Shown piece after piece: positions 57,678 to 64,000 of a stretch of DNA of 64,000 nucleotides; the first letter of the stretch is position 1; each line of letters opens with the position of its first letter. Under the pieces are notes generated by a model, which worked only from the letters and a program-made list of their open reading frames with translations, was not told where the DNA came from and ran no database searches. The translations under genes and the position numbers were made by a program. Origin of the DNA: Pusillimonas minor (GTDB taxonomy: Bacteria; Pseudomonadota; Gammaproteobacteria; Burkholderiales; Burkholderiaceae_B); NCBI RefSeq assembly GCF_014237865.1, contig NZ_JACJUU010000002.1, positions 372,001 through 436,000 on the forward strand, given 5' to 3'.

Positions 57678-57694
57678 GATAATGATCATTGAGA
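57678..57694. promoter_or_regulatory. Fur-like palindrome between convergent genes
   Basis: GATAATGATCATTGAGA contains the perfect 10-base palindrome AATGATCATT (57681-57690) and begins with GATAATGAT, identical to the first half of the classical Fur box. It lies between the bfr terminator and the end of a convergent gene, where no start codon needs it. Confidence 0.35.
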
Positions 57695-57728
57695 GCACCA
57701 ATGGTCGGACCAGCCGTTGCGTCTTTTG

Positions 57729-58400
57729 TTAAAAGTTTTTGGCCGGGCAGTCTTCGACTTTGCCCCAGGCGTTATTGGGGGTGCAGTATTTGTTGCGCGC
57801 CGCCCAGGCGCAACTGGGGCGGTCAAAAAAGCTTTGCGCGTTGCAGGCTTGCAAGTCGGTGCGCAGTTGCGCCAGCCAGGCCGACGGGTGTTGCCCTTGC
57901 TGGGCAGGTACGCCGCCGGCATTGTCTGGTGTGGGCGCAGGGGGCTGGTCGGGCATGTCGACGGGTTGCAGCGGCGCATTGGGTTGCCCGCCCTGTTTGC
58001 CCATAGAAGAAATCAGGTCGCCGACATCGGCGATACCCATCAGACGCCCGCTTTCGAGGGCGGCAATTTGCTCGGCCTCGGCCATGGTGATGCGCGTTGT
58101 GGCAATAGAAATAACGTTAGAGGCCAGCAAGCTTGTGGGGTTTTCGTTGACGACTTCCCAGGTGACAGGTTCGAACGGTTCGGGGATAGCCAGCCGGCCA
58201 TTGACCAACGGCTGCGGGGGTTGTGCAGAAAACGGTTGGCCGTCGGCGTCGAGCACCGGTACAGGCGCGATTTCGGGGCGGCCGGGTGCGGCTGATGCCA
58301 GGGGGCCATTGGCGACCAACCATTCGCCCAGACGCAAGCCGCTCCAGGCAGAGGCAGCCATAAAAAGGGCCAAAACGGCAAAAATCACACGCCAGGACAT
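57729..58400 (-). CDS. secreted or membrane-anchored hypothetical protein with C-terminal cysteine motif
   Basis: 223 residues starting with a signal peptide or anchor (SWRVIFAVLALFMAASAWSG). The middle carries two Pro/Gln-rich stretches (for example QPPQPLVNGRLAIPEPFEPV and DMPDQPPAPTPDNAGGVPAQ). The end has four cysteines spread over about 30 residues (ACNAQSFFDRPSCAW, NKYCTPNNAWG, EDCPAKNF), suited to two disulfides in the periplasm. No named family is recognised, though the layout resembles short conserved proteins of Alcaligenaceae. Convergent with bfr. Confidence 0.75.
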   Translation of the reverse strand: MSWRVIFAVLALFMAASAWSGLRLGEWLVANGPLASAAPGRPEIAPVPVLDADGQPFSAQPPQPLVNGRLAIPEPFEPVTWEVVNENPTSLLASNVISIATTRITMAEAEQIAALESGRLMGIADVGDLISSMGKQGGQPNAPLQPVDMPDQPPAPTPDNAGGVPAQQGQHPSAWLAQLRTDLQACNAQSFFDRPSCAWAARNKYCTPNNAWGKVEDCPAKNF

Positions 58401-58501
58401 CCGAAACCTTGGTAGCTGAAGTTATCCGAAGTATAAAACGTTCGCTTCTAACCGAACGTGAACACATCTATTCAAACGTAAAAACAGGCTGAAAATTTGA
58501 A

Positions 58502-60109
58502 CTACTTTGTAAACACCTGGCCGCCATGCTCGCGCATGGTGTGGAAGGTGATGTCGGGGTAGAGCTCTTGTACCACGCGCAATTGCGCTTGTGACGACGC
58601 CAGAAATGCCGGGGCCTCGACCACGTCGTAGGCAATATTGGCGGCGTTGCTGTCGATGAATTTCTGCAACGTTTTGGCATCGCCGGCGGTAATCCAGCGC
58701 GCCAGACTGTAGCGTGACGACATCATCCGGGCCTCGACGCCATACTCGGTTTTGAGCCGATGAGCCACGACCTCGAACTGCAACTGGCCTACTGCACCCA
58801 GCAGCAAGGCGCCGCCTGCGGCAATGGGCCGGAACACCTGAATGGCACCCTCTTCGCCCAGTTGGGTCAGGCCAGTGCGCAATTGCTTGGTACGCAAAGG
58901 GTCTTTGACTTCAACGGCTTGAAAGAGTTCGGGGGCAAAGAAGGGCAGCCCGGTAAATTGCAGGTTTTCGCCTTCGGTCAGTACGTCGCCCAGGTGCAGC
59001 ACGCCGTGGTTGGGGATACCGATAACGTCGCCGGCGTACGCCTGTTCGACCAGTTCACGCCGTTGCGATAAAAAAGACACCACGTTGTTGGGGCGAATTT
59101 CTTTGCCGGTGCGCGAAACCTTAAGCCGCATCCCCCGGTTGAATTCGCCCGAGCTGACGCGCACAAACGCCACGCGGTCGCGGTGGGCCGGGTCCATATT
59201 GGCCTGCACCTTGAACACGACACCGCTGAATTTGGGCTCGTCGGGCTGCACCAGGCGTTGTACGGCCTCGCGCGGGCCGGGTGGCGGCGCCAGGTCGACC
59301 AGGGCGTCCAGTACTTCTTGTACGCCGAAATTATTGATGGCCGAGCCGAAGAATACCGGGGTTTGTTTGCCGGCCAGAAAGGCGGCGTGGTCGAATTCGG
59401 GCGCGGCCGCTTCGATCAGTTCGATCTCGTCGTTTGCTTTGGCAAAGGCATCGCCAAAGCGCTGGGCGATTTCCGGGTTGTTGCGCCCTTCGATCAGGTC
59501 ATCGTCGTCGCTGCGGCGCTCTTGCCCGGCGCGAAACACCCGCATGCGGTCGCGGCGGATGTCGAACACCCCGCCAAACGAACGGCCCATGCCCACCGGC
59601 CACGAAAACGGCACGGCATCCATGCCCAGGTGCGCTTCGATCTCGGACAGCAGATTCAGCGGCTCCTGGACTTCGCGGTCGAGCTTGTTGATAAACGTGA
59701 TGATGGGCGTGTTGCGCGCCCGGCAAACTTGCAGCAGGCGGATGGTTTGGGGCTCAACGCCGTTGGCCGCGTCAATCACCATCAACGCCGCATCAACCGC
59801 CGTCAGCACGCGGTAGGTATCTTCCGAGAAGTCTTGGTGCCCTGGGGTGTCGAGCAGGTTGATCACGCAATCGCGGTATTCCATTTGCATGACTGACGAC
59901 GCCACCGAAATGCCCCGCTGCTTTTCAATTTCCATCCAGTCGGATGACGCATGGCGGCTGGCCTTGCGGGCCTTGACGCTACCGGCGATTTGAATCGCGC
60001 CCGCGAACAGCAGCAGTTTTTCGGTGAGCGTGGTTTTACCCGCGTCGGGGTGGGAAATAATCGCAAAGGTGCGCCGACGGGCGACTTCGGAGGCAATAAG
60101 GGATGACAT
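58502..60109 (-). CDS. prfC: peptide chain release factor 3
   Basis: 535 residues from the ATG at 60109 (MSSLIASEVARRRTFAIISH), the usual size; an in-frame start at 60160 adds 17 residues. Translational GTPase with G1 SHPDAGKTTLTEK, switch I RHASSDWMEIEKQRGISV, G3 DTPGHQDFSEDTYR and G4 NKLDRE. Domains II and III follow (FKVQANMDPAHRDRVAFVRV). RF3 removes RF1/RF2 after peptide release. Single gene; the next gene upstream ends 80 bases away. Confidence 0.97.
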   Translation of the reverse strand: MSSLIASEVARRRTFAIISHPDAGKTTLTEKLLLFAGAIQIAGSVKARKASRHASSDWMEIEKQRGISVASSVMQMEYRDCVINLLDTPGHQDFSEDTYRVLTAVDAALMVIDAANGVEPQTIRLLQVCRARNTPIITFINKLDREVQEPLNLLSEIEAHLGMDAVPFSWPVGMGRSFGGVFDIRRDRMRVFRAGQERRSDDDDLIEGRNNPEIAQRFGDAFAKANDEIELIEAAAPEFDHAAFLAGKQTPVFFGSAINNFGVQEVLDALVDLAPPPGPREAVQRLVQPDEPKFSGVVFKVQANMDPAHRDRVAFVRVSSGEFNRGMRLKVSRTGKEIRPNNVVSFLSQRRELVEQAYAGDVIGIPNHGVLHLGDVLTEGENLQFTGLPFFAPELFQAVEVKDPLRTKQLRTGLTQLGEEGAIQVFRPIAAGGALLLGAVGQLQFEVVAHRLKTEYGVEARMMSSRYSLARWITAGDAKTLQKFIDSNAANIAYDVVEAPAFLASSQAQLRVVQELYPDITFHTMREHGGQVFTK

Positions 60110-60189
60110 GAATGAGTGAGTGCGGTTGAGCGCCGTCGCGCCAGGCGACGGCATGGGCAAAGCAAGCCCCCATTGTAGCCGGGGTTTGC

Positions 60190-62922
60190 TTAGCCCAGCG
60201 CCTTGCGAAGCTTGGCAGCCAAATCGCTACGCCGGTAGGGTTTGGCCAAAAGGTGTACACCCTGGTCTAAGCGCCCATGGTGAACAATGGCGTTTTCGGT
60301 GTAACCCGACGTATACAGCACCTTCAGTTGCGGGCGCAGGGCCATGGCCTGATCGGCCAATTGGCGGCCATTCATGCCGCCTGGCATAACCACGTCGGTA
60401 AACAGCAGGTCGATATCGTTATGGCGTTTGATCAGGTCTAGTGCCACCTGGCCGCTGGCCGCTTCGGTGACGCGGTAACCCAGGCCTTTAAGCTGGGTGA
60501 CCACATGCGTGCGGACCAGGTCGTCGTCTTCGACCACCAAAATATGTTCGTGGCCGGGTACTACCGCGCGGGCAGGTTCGAAGGCGTCGTCAATGCCTGT
60601 TGGGTTGGCGCGGGGGAAGTACAGCCGGATGGTCGTGCCCTCGCCAATTTCCGAATAAATTTTGATGTGCCCGCCGGACTGTTTTACAAACCCGTACACC
60701 ATCGACAACCCAAGCCCGCTGCCCTTGCCGGCGGGCTTGGTGGTGTAGAACGGCTCGAAAGCTTTGGCGATCACCTCGGCGGGCATGCCGGTGCCCGTGT
60801 CCGACACTGAAATCATGACATACTGGCCGGGTTTGACGTCGGGGTGACTTTCGGCGTAGGCGTCGTCAAGGCGGGCGTTGGCGGTTTCGATGGTTAGTTT
60901 GCCGCCGCCGGGCATGGCGTCGCGCGCATTAATGGCCATGTTCAAAATGGCCGATTCGAGCTGGCTGGGGTCTACCTCGGCCGGCCACACGCCGCCGCCC
61001 CGCACCAGTTCAATATCAATGTCTTCGTTCAGGGCGCGTCGAAGCAGGCCTTCGATGCCGCTGACCAGCTTGTTGGTGTCGATGACTTTGGGTTCCAGCG
61101 CCTGGCGTCGTGCAAAGGCCAGCAGCCGGTTGGTCAGCTCCGCGCCGCGTTCGGCCGCGCTGGCCGACATTTCGGCAAACAGCCGCAACGACGGCTGGTC
61201 GTCAAGCGACTCTTTAAGCAGTTCGGCGTTACCCAGAATAACGGTCAGCAGGTTGTTGAAATCGTGCGCAATGCCGCCGGTCAGTTGGCCGATGGCCTCC
61301 ATTTTTTGTGACTGGTTCAGGCGTTCGGCCATTTCCCGCCGTTCGGTGACGTCGCGGAAGTACACCGCCAGGCCCTCGGAGCTGGGGTAGGCGTTGATCT
61401 CGAACCAGGTGTTTAGAGGAGCGAAATACAGTGAAAATTCGACCGCCGTATCGTCGGCAATGGCTTTTTCGTATTCGGTCTTGATGATGGATTCGGCCGC
61501 TTCGGGGAAGGCCGCCCATAGATTGCGCCCGATCAGGTCGTCATAATTGCGCCGCAGCAGGCGCTCGCCTTCGGCGTTGATATAAGAAAAACACCACTGC
61601 TTGTCGAGCAGGTAAAACGCGTCGCTCATGCTGTCGAGCGTTTGCGCCAGGCGCTGGGCCAGCATGAGCGACTGCTGACGCGCCTGAACGTCGGCGGTGA
61701 TGTCTTGAACAACGCCGTTCAGCAACCGCCCGTCGGGTGTGATGGTCAGTTCGGCGACGCCGCGTATATAGATGATTTTGCCGTCGGGCCGCACGATACG
61801 GTGGTTGAGTTCGAACATGGGCAAGGGGTTGCGCATGTACTCGGCCACGTAGGCCTCGAACGCAGAGCGATCGCCCGGGTGAATGAGGGCGGTGTAGGCC
61901 TCGACCGAGTGACCAAACCCGGCAGGCGTTTGCCCGAACATGGTGTAAATGTTGTCGGACCAGACAATTTCATTGGTGTCGATGTTGAGTCGCCAGATGC
62001 CCAGCCCCAGCAGACGTTGCGCCATGCGCAAATTGGCTTCGTACTCTGACAGCCGTGCGTTGGTTTCTTTCAGTTCGCGCGATCGCACCAAGATGTCGGT
62101 AGCCAGTTGCTTGTTGTGGCTCTCGATCAAGTGAGCGTTGGCGGCGCCCATATCGCCATCGTTATGGCTTTCGGCCAGCCTTACAAACTCGGTGACGTCT
62201 TCAACGCGATGAACAATATAGGCGACATTGCCTTCGTATCCGAAAATAGGGCTGTTGACGGTGCTCCAGAAGCGCTCTTCAAACCCGCCACCCAGTTCGG
62301 GCGGGCGAGGAATGGGGTAGCGCTGTACCGCCATACTGTCGGTATGGCGGCTTTCTACCACGCGGGTCAGTGAGCGTTGAAGAGCGGTGACGCCGTCGAG
62401 GTCCGTGTCGTTCGGGTCGGCCGGGAAGGCCTCGAACAAGTGGCGGCCTTTGATCTCTTCGCGCTTTCGCATGGTGGCCGCAAGGTATTCGTCGCTGGCC
62501 GACACGATGGAAAGGTCGTTGGCATCGATAACCATGAATTTGCCGGGTAGCGCCTCGACGAAGGTTTGCAGGTGAGTGTTGGCGGTAACGTTGCGAATGA
62601 CGACCAGCCGAGCCTGCGTGCCGTGGTAGACCAGGGGTTGCGACAGGACGTCGGCATATATAATTTTGCCGGCCTTGGTGCGGTGGCGCCACATATTGCC
62701 GGTGCCGCGCTGCCCTGCAACCTGCTTGACCATTGCCAGCAGGCGGGGCACGTCTTCGGGCGGCCGTATGGCCGCAATCGTCATGTTCAGGAACTCTTCG
62801 TGCGTGTAGCCATACACTTCAGAGGCCGCGCGATTGGCCGCCAGGATGCGCAGGCTATCGGGCTCGTAGACGAGCATCGGGTCGGGGTGGTTCTCGAAAA
62901 AGAAACCGATTTCTTCAGGCAT
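60190..62922 (-). CDS. soluble multi-PAS hybrid sensor histidine kinase
   Basis: 910 residues with no membrane helix. Four PAS-like domains are seen at about residues 8-115, 118-255, 295-415 and 420-535. HisKA follows with the phospho-accepting H553 (GGIAHDFNNLLTVILGNAEL), then HATPase_c (NMAINARDAMPGGGKLTI, DTGTGMPAEV, GKGSGLGLSMVYG), and a C-terminal receiver with D843 (LLFTDVVMPGGMNG). The HDFNN wording is that of the HisKA/NtrB-like kinases. No response regulator with an output domain is adjacent, so a phosphorelay to a distant partner is likely. Signal unknown. Confidence 0.93.
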   Translation of the reverse strand: MPEEIGFFFENHPDPMLVYEPDSLRILAANRAASEVYGYTHEEFLNMTIAAIRPPEDVPRLLAMVKQVAGQRGTGNMWRHRTKAGKIIYADVLSQPLVYHGTQARLVVIRNVTANTHLQTFVEALPGKFMVIDANDLSIVSASDEYLAATMRKREEIKGRHLFEAFPADPNDTDLDGVTALQRSLTRVVESRHTDSMAVQRYPIPRPPELGGGFEERFWSTVNSPIFGYEGNVAYIVHRVEDVTEFVRLAESHNDGDMGAANAHLIESHNKQLATDILVRSRELKETNARLSEYEANLRMAQRLLGLGIWRLNIDTNEIVWSDNIYTMFGQTPAGFGHSVEAYTALIHPGDRSAFEAYVAEYMRNPLPMFELNHRIVRPDGKIIYIRGVAELTITPDGRLLNGVVQDITADVQARQQSLMLAQRLAQTLDSMSDAFYLLDKQWCFSYINAEGERLLRRNYDDLIGRNLWAAFPEAAESIIKTEYEKAIADDTAVEFSLYFAPLNTWFEINAYPSSEGLAVYFRDVTERREMAERLNQSQKMEAIGQLTGGIAHDFNNLLTVILGNAELLKESLDDQPSLRLFAEMSASAAERGAELTNRLLAFARRQALEPKVIDTNKLVSGIEGLLRRALNEDIDIELVRGGGVWPAEVDPSQLESAILNMAINARDAMPGGGKLTIETANARLDDAYAESHPDVKPGQYVMISVSDTGTGMPAEVIAKAFEPFYTTKPAGKGSGLGLSMVYGFVKQSGGHIKIYSEIGEGTTIRLYFPRANPTGIDDAFEPARAVVPGHEHILVVEDDDLVRTHVVTQLKGLGYRVTEAASGQVALDLIKRHNDIDLLFTDVVMPGGMNGRQLADQAMALRPQLKVLYTSGYTENAIVHHGRLDQGVHLLAKPYRRSDLAAKLRKALG

Positions 62923-62983
62923 GCTGCGGCCCCGGTGAAAGACAGAAAGTGAAAACAGGTGTTACTGATTCTATCACCGCAAC

Positions 62984-63095
62984 TCGCCCCGTAAAGCGCG
63001 TGCAGATTGGGTCTTTCCCTGATGCATGGCGCTATACGCATGAAGGGCGCATTGGGCAGTGCACGTGGCCTGCTTAATGCGCCCTTCATGTTTTT
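62984..63095 (+). ncRNA. candidate small RNA ending in a strong terminator
   Basis: Between two minus-strand genes lies a plus-strand unit that no gene explains. CATGAAGGGCGCATT (63039-63053) pairs perfectly with AATGCGCCCTTCATG (63076-63090) and runs into TTTTT (63091-63095), a textbook terminator. About 60 bases upstream a weak promoter can be drawn: GTGAAA (62949-62954), 17 bases, TATCAC (62972-62977). Together they predict a transcript of about 110 bases. A bidirectional or structural repeat is the alternative. Confidence 0.3.
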
Positions 63096-63162
63096 AAGGA
63101 TGCCAACGCTGCAGTTAACCGTTGATGACAACGGTTAACAAACAGTGCATCGCTACCGGATA

Positions 63163-64000
63163 CTAGCTGCCCGAGCGGGCTGTGCTGAAACCGGCGTCGC
63201 CCGAACGGTGTGGCCGGCCAGTGTTAGACCGGTTCCCGCCATTGCCTGCAGGCCGCCCTGCGCCGCTGCGGGCGTTGGCGCCGGGTCGTCCACTGCCGCT
63301 ACGACCGTTGCCCGAGCGGTCGCCGCCGGGCCGGCCGCTGCCTTCTGGGCGGCTGCCGCCGTGGCGCCGGCCTTGTGTCGGGCGAGGCGGGCGCTCGGGG
63401 GTGGTGTCGGGCTTGACCATGCTGGGCGTCCAGCCGTCAATAGTCGTGCGTTCGATCGGGCGGCGGATCAGTTTTTCAATGGCCGTCAGCAGTTTGATTT
63501 CGGTTTTGTCTACCAGCGACAACGCCGAGCCTTCGCTGCCCGCACGGCCGGTACGACCAATGCGGTGAACGTAGTCTTCGGGCACGTTGGGCAGCTCAAA
63601 GTTGACCACATGTGGCAGGCTGTCAATATCGATGCCGCGCGCAGCGATATCGGTGGCTACCAACACGGCGACTTTGCCGTCTTTGAAGCCGGCCAGCGCG
63701 CGGGTACGGGCGGCCTGGCTTTTGTTGCCATGAATAGCGGCTGCCGACAGCCCGTCTTTGACGAGTTTCTCGGCCAGGCGGTTGGCGCCGTGCTTCGTGC
63801 GCGTAAACACCAGCACCTGATGCCAGCCGCTTTCGCGGATGATGTGGCTGAGCAGGTCGCGCTTGTGCGATTGTTCGGTGAGCACGACGCTTTGGTCAAC
63901 CAGTTCAGACGCGGTGTTGCGGCGCGCCACAGAGATTTCCTGGGGGTCGTTCAGCACGCCTTTGGCCAATTCGCGGATTTCGTCAGAGAACGTGGCCGAG
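63163..64000 (-). CDS. rhlE: DEAD-box RNA helicase, RhlE type (5' part outside window)
   Basis: 278 residues of the C-terminal part are present; the reading frame stays open to the right edge, so the start lies beyond 64000. The fragment opens at motif III ([12 protein letters not shown]) and includes the second RecA domain with motifs IV ([14 protein letters not shown]), V ([20 protein letters not shown]) and VI ([12 protein letters not shown]). The tail is rich in Gly, Arg and Ser ([19 protein letters not shown]), a typical RNA-binding extension. RhlE-like enzymes act in ribosome maturation and RNA decay. Confidence 0.93.
   Translation of the reverse strand, partial: SATFSDEIRELAKGVLNDPQEISVARRNTASELVDQSVVLTEQSHKRDLLSHIIRESGWHQVLVFTRTKHGANRLAEKLVKDGLSAAAIHGNKSQAARTRALAGFKDGKVAVLVATDIAARGIDIDSLPHVVNFELPNVPEDYVHRIGRTGRAGSEGSALSLVDKTEIKLLTAIEKLIRRPIERTTIDGWTPSMVKPDTTPERPPRPTQGRRHGGSRPEGSGRPGGDRSGNGRSGSGRPGANARSGAGRPAGNGGNRSNTGRPHRSGDAGFSTARSGS

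Overview
The window looks like chromosome of a Burkholderiales betaproteobacterium, most likely family Alcaligenaceae (Bordetella, Achromobacter or Pusillimonas relatives). Supporting signs are the moderately high GC content, the long form of LeuA, a System II (ResB/CcsA) cytochrome c maturation pair beside a c4-type cytochrome, and the blocks aroK-aroB-dgt, argS-SPOR-dsbA, lptM-lysA opposite cyaY, and smg-gluQ-topB. The genus is an inference from gene content and protein wording; no 16S gene is present. I see no CRISPR array, insertion sequence, prophage, tRNA or rRNA.

Layout. 1-3.8 kb is a small catabolic patch: gentisate 1,2-dioxygenase (cut by the left edge), two LysR regulators facing each other tail to tail, and a maleate cis-trans isomerase. 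3.8-13.2 kb is the spc and alpha ribosomal protein operons (rplN to secY, infA, rpmJ, rpsM to rplQ), led by a recognisable promoter and a structured 5' leader. The S10 genes that usually precede rplN are not here. 13.5-19.6 kb holds an orphan branched-chain-type binding protein, a TonB-dependent receptor with a Fur-box-like upstream site, and cutA-dsbD. 19.7-29.7 kb holds dgt-aroB-aroK, mrcA, cyaY, lptM-lysA and a membrane GGDEF/EAL protein. 29.8-35.8 kb groups haem functions: ccsA-resB, cytochrome c4, then engB-hemB. 35.9-47.8 kb holds topB, gluQ, smg, a thiolase divergent from a metallo-beta-lactamase-fold hydrolase, a LysE exporter divergent from metC, and dsbA-SPOR-argS.

47.9-51.8 kb is one large gene that stands out: a Sec-exported RHS-repeat protein ending in a DUF2235 (Tle1-like) hydrolase domain, with no neighbouring immunity gene. 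Then come a DUF1840 protein, leuA with a long leader that encodes a leucine-rich short ORF and mutually exclusive stems, an unknown two-helix membrane protein divergent from rpoN, the iron-storage pair bfd-bfr with a Fur site over the bfd start, a secreted Cys/Pro-rich protein, prfC, a soluble hybrid histidine kinase, and the 3' end of a RhlE-type RNA helicase at the right edge.

Most of the window is housekeeping DNA. The points most worth following up are the leuA leader, the secreted RHS-DUF2235 protein, the palindromic promoter and leader of the spc operon, the gentisate/maleate gene pairing, and an unexplained hairpin-U-tract unit between the histidine kinase and rhlE that may end a small RNA.
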